Positions 6,591 through 13,238 of a DNA stretch of 19,107 nt are shown one piece after another (position 1 is the stretch's first letter; each line of letters starts with the position of its first letter). Made by a program: the position numbers and the translations under genes. The stretch is from JBCCFX01 sp039029515. GTDB taxonomy: Bacteria; Planctomycetota; Phycisphaerae; Phycisphaerales; SM1A02. Under the pieces are notes generated by a model. That model searched no databases, was not told where the DNA came from, and saw only the letters and a program-made list of their open reading frames with translations. The stretch lies in the NCBI GenBank assembly GCA_039029515.1, contig JBCCFX010000058.1, positions 1 to 19,107 of the forward strand. The letters are read 5' to 3'.

Positions 6591-7287
6591 CGTCGTCGTG
6601 GCGATGAATCGATTCGATTCGCTTCCCGATTGCTCGGACGCGGTCGCATGATGCCACCGCCAATCGACCATTCACGATGCATCCGTCGAGCCAGCCGACG
6701 TCTACACCGCGCCGAACCCGCCACCCGAAGGTGTGAGCCCGGACGTTGACGTCTGGAACCTGCCACCGAAGCACGCGTGTTCCATGCGCCGCCCGCCGCA
6801 TCACTCCATGACCTTTCGGCCCTGACATGACACGTCGAACTCTCGACCACTCGCCATCCATCGGCACCCGGCTTCGTCGTCGGATACGCGGCCGCATCCG
6901 GGACATCCACAAGGCGTTGGCCCGACGATCGTGCGATCAGCCGGAGCCGCCCTTTCGAACGACTCGCCACACACGTTTCTTCATCCTGCTTTCAGATCCG
7001 ACCGAAGTCTTCAATCATTCCCACAGGGTCTATCCCGACAAGTCGGGGACGTGTCTGACCGTCGATCAACCGTTTCGTTCTCATCACCGAAGTGAATCAC
7101 ACGGCGTGTTCGATCAACTGAGAACGAGTGTACGACGCCGGGAACGCTCTGCAAGGGTCTTGCACAAAAGTGCATTCGCGGTGGATCTGCATGTCAATTG
7201 CGCGCACGGGACCATTGACAAACCAATGTGCGCACGCACGTTGACGCGCCTGTGACACATCGCACGATGTTGTCCACCGTTGATCAG
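6591..7287. other. About 700 bp with no convincing gene
   Basis: No frame here shows a recognisable protein. Two overlapping minus-strand frames (6554-6970 and 6544-6912) both run through the terminator hairpin. The first looks more protein-like at its start (6970 to about 6830) and the second from about 6834 onward, so a decayed frameshifted gene is conceivable but unproven. I also looked for RNase P RNA, tmRNA and tRNA signatures on the minus strand and found none complete. A short palindrome CCCGAC-AA-GTCGGG lies at 7034-7047. Confidence 0.4.
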
Positions 7288-8454
7288 TTATGCACAATCT
7301 GTTGCGCGTTCAATCCAGCCGCCGACCAGTACGGCGTCTTTCTCGTAACACACGACCGCCTGACCCGGTGCGACGGCGTACTGCGCATCGTCAAAACGCA
7401 CTTCCAGCAAGCTCGAATCGTCGCCACTCGCACGCATCCGGGCCGGAACCGGCTCGGCGTTGTAGCGAATCTTCGCCAGGCACGGCGTCCAGTCGCTCGT
7501 CGGCGTCGAAAGCCAGTTCACGTCCTTCGCAATGCAGCCGTGGGCGGCGAGCTGTTCCTTCTCACCGACCGTAATGGTGTTTTGCTGCGGGTTCTTCTCA
7601 ATGACATACAGCGGATACCCAAGCGCAACGCCAATTCCGCGGCGCTGACCGACCGTGTAATGCTGATGCCCGGGATGCTCGCCGATCGCGTTGCCATCGG
7701 TATCGAGAATCTCCCCCGCTTTCACCGCCTCCGGTGCGCGTCGCTTCACGAGACCGGCGTAGTCGTTGTCGGGGACGAAGCAGATCTCCTGCGAGTCCGG
7801 CTTGTCGAACACAGGCAGATCAAGCTCTTCGGCAATCTCGCGCACGCGCGGCTTGGTCAAGCCGCCGACGGGAAGCAGCATCTCGCGCAGCCGATCGTGT
7901 GTCGCACCAAAGAGGACGTAACTCTGATCCTTGTCGTGATCGACACCGCGACGAAGGGTCGGCTGATCGGCATTCGTCCGATCGACCTGCGCGTAGTGAC
8001 CCGATGCGACGAAGTCCGCATCGATCTGCCGGGCATAGTCGTGAAGCTTGCCGAACTTCAGCCAGTCGTTGCAGCGGACACACGGATTGGGCGTCCGGCC
8101 GTCGTTGTACTCACCCACGAAGTAATCAATGATCCGCCCGAAGTCCTTCTTGAAGTTGCACACGTAGAACGGGATGTCGAGCTTCGCCGCGACCATTCGA
8201 GCGTCGGCGGCATCGTTGATCGAGCAGCAGCCCTGATGACCGATCTTGATCTTCGAGGGATCGCAGCTCACGCCGGCCGTGTCGAACGGCTGAAGTTCAT
8301 CGAACGACTCGCCGGGCGAACCGAGCCGCATGAAGCAGCCGACCACCTCATAGCCATCGCGCTGCAGGAGCGCGGCGGCGACGGAGGAATCAACCCCGCC
8401 AGACATGGCGACGAGGACTTTCTTGCCATTGGATTGGCCGTTCGATGCGGTCAT
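7288..8454 (-). CDS. mnmA: tRNA-specific 2-thiouridylase MnmA
   Basis: MnmA thiolates C2 of the wobble uridine in tRNA-Lys, -Glu and -Gln, adenylating the base and then transferring sulfur from a persulfide relay. The 388-residue product shows the PP-loop ATP site SGGVDSS (18-24), GCCSINDAADAR (75-86), NPCVRCN (123-129) with catalytic Cys128, SGHYAQ (151-156), KDQSYVL (175-181), the second catalytic cysteine in SQEICF (Cys225) and HYTVGQRRG in the C-terminal part. Compared with E. coli it has a longer, cysteine-containing segment at about 44-78, as in many non-enteric MnmA proteins. No Shine-Dalgarno sequence precedes ATG 8454, but TACAAT lies six bases upstream. Its upstream flank is a heptamer array and a REP pair, so any longer 5' leader would consist of repeats. 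Confidence 0.97.
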   Translation of the reverse strand: MTASNGQSNGKKVLVAMSGGVDSSVAAALLQRDGYEVVGCFMRLGSPGESFDELQPFDTAGVSCDPSKIKIGHQGCCSINDAADARMVAAKLDIPFYVCNFKKDFGRIIDYFVGEYNDGRTPNPCVRCNDWLKFGKLHDYARQIDADFVASGHYAQVDRTNADQPTLRRGVDHDKDQSYVLFGATHDRLREMLLPVGGLTKPRVREIAEELDLPVFDKPDSQEICFVPDNDYAGLVKRRAPEAVKAGEILDTDGNAIGEHPGHQHYTVGQRRGIGVALGYPLYVIEKNPQQNTITVGEKEQLAAHGCIAKDVNWLSTPTSDWTPCLAKIRYNAEPVPARMRASGDDSSLLEVRFDDAQYAVAPGQAVVCYEKDAVLVGGWIERATDCA

Positions 8455-8460
8455 GCGTGC

Positions 8461-8466
8461 ATTGTA
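8461..8466 (-). promoter_or_regulatory. Possible leaderless -10 box of mnmA
   Basis: TACAAT (5/6 to TATAAT) ends six bases before the mnmA ATG on the minus strand, which would place the transcript start at the start codon. No -35 match is seen at 16-18 bp, where the sequence is already the heptamer array. Confidence 0.35.
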
Positions 8467-8475
8467 GGAGGGTGA

Positions 8476-8615
8476 ATGGGCCGTGGGCCGTGGCCCGTGG
8501 GCCGTGGGCCGTGGGCCGTGGCCCGTGGGCCGTGGGCCGTGGGGCGTGGGCTGTGGGCTGTGGGTTGTGGGTTGTGGGTGGTGGGTTGTGGGTTGTGGGT
8601 TGTGGGTTGTGGGCG
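8476..8615 (+). repeat. 20-unit heptamer tandem repeat, G-rich
   Basis: Twenty uninterrupted 7-bp units without any length change: ATGGGCC, then mostly GTGGGCC with two GTGGCCC, one GTGGGGC, two GTGGGCT, then GTGGGTT (six) with one GTGGGTG, and a final GTGGGCG. Composition shifts gradually from GGCC-type units near mnmA to GGTT-type units near the REP pair. GGG runs separated by four bases fit the G-quadruplex pattern. The open frames through it are only repeat translations and are not genes. Confidence 0.95.
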
Positions 8616-8620
8616 GAATC

Positions 8621-8692
8621 GTAGGGCGGATTTACCAATCCGCCGTTCCGTAAGAATCCACATGCTTCGGCGGACAGGTGTGTCCGCCCTAC
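8621..8692. repeat. Paired REP element (BIME-like), copy 3
   Basis: GTAG 8621-8624, stem GGCGGATT/AATCCGCC (8625-8632, 8637-8644) with loop TACC, a 24-bp spacer unrelated to that of copy 2, stem GGCGGACA/TGTCCGCC (8669-8676, 8681-8688) with loop GGTG, and CTAC 8689-8692. Hairpin halves and feet are intact; one loop base differs from copy 2. Confidence 0.9.
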
Positions 8693-8712
8693 TCACTGTG
8701 GTCTGTGCCCCC

Positions 8713-8745
8713 GCCGGCGCGCGTGGAGGAACGGTGCCAGCCTAC
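8713..8745 (-). repeat. Possible degenerate REP of another type
   Basis: On the minus strand GTAG is followed by GCTGGC, a 17-nt loop and GCCGGC, which pair with one G-T wobble. The GTAG foot is shared with the better REPs, but the stem sequence is different. Weak on its own; the last gene of the paralog operon ends just to the right. Confidence 0.25.
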
Positions 8746-8752
8746 GGGCCGG

Positions 8753-10204
8753 CTACTTCTTCAGTCCGCTGACGTCGACCGGCAGGACAACTGAACCTTC
8801 GATGTAATGCGTCGCCGTCAAAACACGAAGAGCTCGCGTGCGCGAACACGAGATTCGAAGTGTCCACGCCTCGTCGGAATGACCATTGGGGTACAGGCCG
8901 CTTCCGAAATACTCGAACGGGAGCGGCAAATAAATCAGCATTCGAAGAAGCTCATCGGCCCGGCAACAGACTTCGGTCGTTCCGACCCGCTCGTCTCCGA
9001 TGTATAGCGCCATGTGGCATCCCACCGCCGTATCACGCATCGCAAACCGTTTGGGAGCACCGGAATGTACGAACTGGAGTGACCGAACGCCCAGTTTGTC
9101 CTCGACTGCGTTGACCTTGACTTGAGCGAATGCATCTGCAACGGCATCGTCATCGCCAGCCCGTTGAAGGACGTCCAGATCATCGTGCACAGTCGGCAGT
9201 GCAACGTCCTGCGTCCAGGTCGCCATGCGCCAACGGCGATGCACGGCATTCAGAAAGCGATCGGAATCGCGCACCCATAGTTCGACCGAATACGTCGCGT
9301 ATTCGAGACCTTGCGTGTCCTTCGTCAGCAGGACCATGTCGTCGTTCCATGATCCGCGCTCACCTGGCATTGATGGGAATGGCCCAGTTTCCGATTGAAT
9401 GGTGATTGGCATGAAACCACGCGTTTGAGGCGACATTCGGATCTCCAACTCAGTGAAAACGTCGTTGAAGATCGTCGGAACTCGTGCATAGACAGGGTCG
9501 CCAGTGCGAACCGTGTCGCGCATCGTCAATTCAATCTGTCGCGGCCACTCATCCTCCCAATGGCTTCGCGCCGCATCATCCCATGCCCAGCCACCGTAGA
9601 CATCGCGCCAGTTGATATGTGCCATCAACCATGCTTCATCGTTCTCGTAGATGAATGGCTCGCCGCCCGGCGACATGTCATCGCCTGCAAGACGACGAGC
9701 AACGTCGAAACAACGTGCCTGGAACCACGTTTGACCGTTGGGATTCTCATTGGCTCGATGCGCAAGCTCACCCGCACAACGTTCAGACATGGAGAGAGGC
9801 GCTGTCGCTCTGCCAATCAGGTAACCGCCAACCACATGAGAATCCGGCTCAATAAATGGCACCGCACACAACAACACCGGCGTCGGCACCGCCGCCACCC
9901 AGCCGCGCGCCCCGACGCCGGGCGTCACCTGACCCGCATAGCCGAGCAGCAGTATCAGTAACGCGACAGCCGCGAGCCTTCGGCGTGGCTTGGCCTTGCG
10001 GAGATTCCGCTCACGCTTGACGGTCTTCCCGCACTCAGAGCACGTCAAGCCGGTGGTGTGCGACATGTCGAACCAGCACTTCGGGCAGCAACGACGCTTG
10101 ATCCATGGAAGTGAGATGTGATGGAGAACCAATGCGAACACCAGCACGGCGAAGCCAAGCCAAGCGAGCCAGAAGCCAGCAGTTTGGAGGAGCGCATCGT
10201 TCAT
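8753..10204 (-). CDS. Zinc-ribbon two-helix membrane protein, paralog D (last in operon)
   Basis: 483 residues. TM helix about 8-30, CPKC (40-43), CSEC (55-58), a basic linker KRERNLRKAKPRRR, TM helix about 76-92, then TPGVGARGWVAAVPTPVLLCAVPF shared by all four copies. The Lys/Arg-rich zinc-ribbon loop between the helices should be cytoplasmic, which exports the remaining ~370 residues. That domain has the family motifs GEPFIYENDEAWL (about 170-182) and GDPVYARVP, but is otherwise divergent. It ends IEGSVVLPVDVSGLKK, a few residues longer than the LPVE-VP end of its siblings. Its region before the zinc ribbon (LVLHHISLPWIKRRC) has drifted from the RVRRLWTKHRRC of the others. The ATG overlaps the preceding stop as ATGA. 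I know no function. Confidence 0.88.
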   Translation of the reverse strand: MNDALLQTAGFWLAWLGFAVLVFALVLHHISLPWIKRRCCPKCWFDMSHTTGLTCSECGKTVKRERNLRKAKPRRRLAAVALLILLLGYAGQVTPGVGARGWVAAVPTPVLLCAVPFIEPDSHVVGGYLIGRATAPLSMSERCAGELAHRANENPNGQTWFQARCFDVARRLAGDDMSPGGEPFIYENDEAWLMAHINWRDVYGGWAWDDAARSHWEDEWPRQIELTMRDTVRTGDPVYARVPTIFNDVFTELEIRMSPQTRGFMPITIQSETGPFPSMPGERGSWNDDMVLLTKDTQGLEYATYSVELWVRDSDRFLNAVHRRWRMATWTQDVALPTVHDDLDVLQRAGDDDAVADAFAQVKVNAVEDKLGVRSLQFVHSGAPKRFAMRDTAVGCHMALYIGDERVGTTEVCCRADELLRMLIYLPLPFEYFGSGLYPNGHSDEAWTLRISCSRTRALRVLTATHYIEGSVVLPVDVSGLKK

Positions 10205-11697
10205 GGCACGAGCTCGACCGGCAGCGTGACTTCGCCGGCGACGTAGTACTTCGCATTAAAGTCGAAGAGCGCGAGATCACGATCGCCTCGAATACGGCAC
10301 GTCCAGGTGTACGCCGGATCTTCGAATAATCGAGGCAGACTCACGCCATCGACAGGCTTGAGATGCACGCCACTGAAACCGTTCGTCCAGAGTCCATGTG
10401 ATCCATCGGACGTACTCTTCGAGATGCGCTCCGGCACCTTGAGCAACTTGGCCTTCGCAACCACACGATCGTTCGCCAGAAGTTCCACGGTGCCGGCAAT
10501 AAACGTCGCCTCAAGTTCGTCTTTTCGGATTTCATGCTTGGACCACAGGTGCAGGACCGGATGACCGCGCGTCGATACTTGGAGGAGTGCATCGTGCATG
10601 AGCGATTGCATTGTGCGTTCTGTCGATGGACGCATCGCATCACTCGCGTCAACAGATGCAGGAACTTTGATCGACACACGTCGCGTTTCAACTCGCCAGC
10701 GACGTTCTGCACCGATGCCGCCAAAAAACCGCCGGTCGGTTGACCAATACTCGACATCGTATTCGATGACCCTGGCATGCTCCGTTGGCTGAGCAACGAC
10801 ATGGATGTCCTCGTCGATAAGATCGGAATGACCCGGATAGAGAACGCTTCCAAACGTCGCGCCCGCCCCGACTCGTCGGGGCATGAAGCCTGCGGCATCC
10901 GATGCAACTGGACGGAATTGCAGATGCGGCTGAGGGTCACGAAAGTCAATCGCGCGCATCCGGCAGAAAACGTGTACGGGATCATTCGGCCCTCGATGAG
11001 ATCTGACTGCAAGCTCGTATTCCGGAAACCACCCGTAGTACGGCCCGCGGCTGTCTTCGGCGTGCCAACGTTCGCCGCGAACACTCTTCACTCGGTGTGC
11101 CAACCACCCTACTGGATCATCAAACACGTACCGTTCGCCGTTCGGTGCCAACTCGCCGGGAAGTAACCATGCGGCCACGCGGTACGAAGCGCGCGAAGTC
11201 AAGGGAGCACGCCGATCACTGAATGCCCCTACGTTTCCCCATCTTATGTTTGTCAACCGGCATGCAAGCTCGCGCGCAACAATATCGTCACGACGGGTGA
11301 ATCCGGTTTTCCCCGGAAAAGTGACGGCCCAACTATCCACCTCCAGCCACGGCACCGCGCACAACAACACCGGCGTCGGGACCGCTGCCGCCCAGCCGCG
11401 CGCCTTCACGCCCGGCGTCACCTGACCCGCGTATCCAAGCAGCAGAATGAATACTGCAACGATCGCAAGCTTTCGGCGTGGCTTGGCCTTCCGCAGTGAT
11501 CGCTCTCGTTTCACCGTCTTGCCGCACTCCGAGCATGTCAGCCCCGGTGTGTGCGACATGTCGTACCAGCACTTCGGGCACCGACGATGCTTCTTCCATA
11601 ATCGCCGAACGCGGTTGAAGAACAACGCGAACACCAGCACGGCGAAGCCGAGCCAGGCGAGCCATACGCCGGCAGATTGGAGGAGCGCATTGCTCAT
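10201..11697 (-). CDS. Zinc-ribbon two-helix membrane protein, paralog C
   Basis: 498 residues with the same plan as its neighbours: TM helix 8-28, CPKCW (40-44), CSECG (55-59), a basic linker, TM helix 77-92, and TPGVKARGWAAAVPTPVLLCAVPW. The exported part carries GERYVFDDPVGWL and NDPVHVFCR as diverged versions of the shared motifs. A mid-domain strand reads IEYDVEYWSTDRRF, and the ending KYYVAGEVTLPVELVP is nearly the same as in paralogs A and B. Both ends of the gene overlap neighbours by 4 bp (ATGA), implying translational coupling. An 18-bp perfect palindrome centred on the coding sequence (10865-10882) is unusual for this gene. Cysteine spacing and the charge pattern support a membrane-anchored metal-binding protein facing the cytoplasm, with a periplasmic or cell-envelope domain. 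Function unknown. Confidence 0.9.
   Translation of the reverse strand: MSNALLQSAGVWLAWLGFAVLVFALFFNRVRRLWKKHRRCPKCWYDMSHTPGLTCSECGKTVKRERSLRKAKPRRKLAIVAVFILLLGYAGQVTPGVKARGWAAAVPTPVLLCAVPWLEVDSWAVTFPGKTGFTRRDDIVARELACRLTNIRWGNVGAFSDRRAPLTSRASYRVAAWLLPGELAPNGERYVFDDPVGWLAHRVKSVRGERWHAEDSRGPYYGWFPEYELAVRSHRGPNDPVHVFCRMRAIDFRDPQPHLQFRPVASDAAGFMPRRVGAGATFGSVLYPGHSDLIDEDIHVVAQPTEHARVIEYDVEYWSTDRRFFGGIGAERRWRVETRRVSIKVPASVDASDAMRPSTERTMQSLMHDALLQVSTRGHPVLHLWSKHEIRKDELEATFIAGTVELLANDRVVAKAKLLKVPERISKSTSDGSHGLWTNGFSGVHLKPVDGVSLPRLFEDPAYTWTCRIRGDRDLALFDFNAKYYVAGEVTLPVELVP
10865..10882. repeat. 18-bp perfect palindrome inside paralog C
   Basis: GCCCCGAC-TC-GTCGGGGC is perfectly self-complementary apart from its two central bases. 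The core CCCGAC-NN-GTCGGG recurs in the intergenic stretch at 7034-7047. It may be coincidental in G+C-rich DNA. Confidence 0.4.
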
Positions 11698-13238
11698 GGC
11701 ACGATCTCTACCGGCAGCGTGATCTCACCGGAAACGTAGTACCGCGCGGTCGGATGCCGGAGCGCAACGTTGCGGGAGCCGCGAATGACGAGGGCCCATT
11801 CACCGCCGTTCGCCAATGCGTTCCGGAACTGATCGTCGTCGATCGGCTTGAGCTTGACCTTCCGAAGCGGCGACGTCGATGATCGCGGAGTGGTTTCTTT
11901 GTCAAACCAGATGAAACCCGCCGCCACTGGCGCGCCATCCACATGCGCTTCAAGCTCACATGCGACCACAGCGTTCCAAACGAACGGCAGATTTCGAACG
12001 GCGTAGTAGGCCTGTTGATGGCGGCGCTTCCACGCCCGTTCGAGCCAGGCGTCGCCGGTTCTGATTCGTTGATGATCCGGCAACCGTTCCAGATGGGGAA
12101 AGAGGCGCACGCTCATGCCCGTCTGTTCAATCCGAGCAACCGGCCTGCTGTCCACAAAGCACATCGCAAGCAGGCCTTCATGGAGCGGGGCCATCACATC
12201 ATGCGGATCTTCGGCAACGGCAATGGGAATCTGCCGTCGTTCGCGTTTGACCTCATACTCACGGGTCACGTCATACAGGTAAAAGTCGTGATCACAAACT
12301 CGATACGTCACATCAAAATTGACGATTCCGTCATCGGATGAGACTTCGCCGATGGGTGCAATGGCGTCATACCACATATCCGATTGACCACTGTGCCACC
12401 ATGGCGCGAAGTACCAATTGAACGACTCACGAGCGGCATCAACCTGCACGATCTCGATCCGCATCTCGCGATCGTAGTGCCTCCCATGGCGAGTCGGAAT
12501 CGGAGCGTAAATCGTGTCCCCCGCGGCGAGCGATTGCCGTAGCTGAATCGGAAATTCATGAAGCGACGCGACATCGGGCGGCTCAAGAAGGCGCCCATCG
12601 AACCACCATGGTTCCCTGTCGCCACTCCAACTGATCCTGTCGACCAACCATGCGCCGTGCGACCTGTACTCAAACGGCGTTCCCAACGCACTGTCCTGTC
12701 GACCAACGATCGCCCGTGCGGTCCAGAACGACCAACTTCGGAGGTGCCCGGCAAGTGTGCTCTCTGACTTTGCGCGACGAAACAACTCCAGCGCTATGGA
12801 GTCACTCCTGGTTGACGTCGGCCAAGGCTGCCTGTTCGATTCGCCATCGATCCAGCTGTTCTTAACCAACGGACCAAAGGGCTCAATAAACGGCACCGCG
12901 CACAACAACACTGGCGTCGGGATCGCCGCCACCCAACCTCGCGCCTTCACGCCCGGCGTCACCTGACCTGCATAGCCGAGCAGCAGTATCAGCAAAGCGA
13001 TAAGCGCGAGCCTGCGGCGTGGCTTCGCCTTGCGCAGTGATCGCTCACGCTTCACCGTCTTCCCGCACTCCGAACAGGTCAGACCTTGCGTGCGCGACAT
13101 GTCGTACCAGCACTTCGGGCAGCGACGATGTTTCGTCCAGAGCCGCCGAACACGGTTGAAGAACAATGCGAATACCAGCGCGGCGAAGCCGAACCAGGCG
13201 AGCCAGACGCCGGCGGATTGGAGGAGCGCATCGTTCAT
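11694..13238 (-). CDS. Zinc-ribbon two-helix membrane protein, paralog B
   Basis: 514 residues, the longest intact copy. I start it at ATG 13238 (MNDALLQSAG) rather than the upstream ATG at 13340, because the three other copies align from this point and because it recreates the ATGA overlap with the stop of paralog A. TM helix 8-28, CPKC (40-43), CSEC (55-58), basic linker, TM helix 76-92, TPGVKARGWVAAIPTPVLLCAVPF. The exported domain has GTPFEYRSHGAWL, GDTIYAPIP and FDVTYRVCDHDFYLYD. It ends RYYVSGEITLPVEIVP. Insertions relative to the siblings lie in the variable region. Third gene from the end of the operon. Function unknown. Confidence 0.9.
   Translation of the reverse strand: MNDALLQSAGVWLAWFGFAALVFALFFNRVRRLWTKHRRCPKCWYDMSRTQGLTCSECGKTVKRERSLRKAKPRRRLALIALLILLLGYAGQVTPGVKARGWVAAIPTPVLLCAVPFIEPFGPLVKNSWIDGESNRQPWPTSTRSDSIALELFRRAKSESTLAGHLRSWSFWTARAIVGRQDSALGTPFEYRSHGAWLVDRISWSGDREPWWFDGRLLEPPDVASLHEFPIQLRQSLAAGDTIYAPIPTRHGRHYDREMRIEIVQVDAARESFNWYFAPWWHSGQSDMWYDAIAPIGEVSSDDGIVNFDVTYRVCDHDFYLYDVTREYEVKRERRQIPIAVAEDPHDVMAPLHEGLLAMCFVDSRPVARIEQTGMSVRLFPHLERLPDHQRIRTGDAWLERAWKRRHQQAYYAVRNLPFVWNAVVACELEAHVDGAPVAAGFIWFDKETTPRSSTSPLRKVKLKPIDDDQFRNALANGGEWALVIRGSRNVALRHPTARYYVSGEITLPVEIVP

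Noticed and set aside
6591..6960. RNase P RNA or tmRNA on the minus strand
   Set aside because: A short GTCCGGGCTCAC stretch recalls RNase P, but the partner conserved segments are absent, and no tmRNA tag frame or tRNA-like ends are seen.
6827..7255. 142-residue + strand frame
   Set aside because: No ribosome binding site, no recognisable domain, and low-complexity Arg-rich composition in a region with no other sign of + strand coding.
7269..7296. DnaA boxes / replication origin near the mnmA stop codon
   Set aside because: TTATGCACA fits the loose consensus TTWTNCACA but overlaps the mnmA stop codon and is alone; the nearby TTGTCCACC is a weak match, and no dnaA, dnaN or AT-rich unwinding region is present.
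7228..8475. 415-residue + strand reading frame opposite mnmA
   Set aside because: It is the antisense shadow of mnmA, whose motifs are complete; the + strand product has no recognisable features and is Arg/His rich. The same reasoning removes long frames opposite the gamma-glutamyltransferase (4906-5775), the aldolase (3017-3814), the RNase HII-like gene (14719-15828) and fusA (15990-17381).
8476..8692. CRISPR-like array
   Set aside because: The repeat unit is only 7 bp and contiguous, with no unique spacers, and no cas gene is in the window.
8390..8696. Two minus-strand frames rich in Pro-Thr-His-Asn repeats
   Set aside because: They are translations of the 7-bp array; any period-7 repeat free of stops gives such frames. 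Neither has a ribosome binding site or non-repeat homology.
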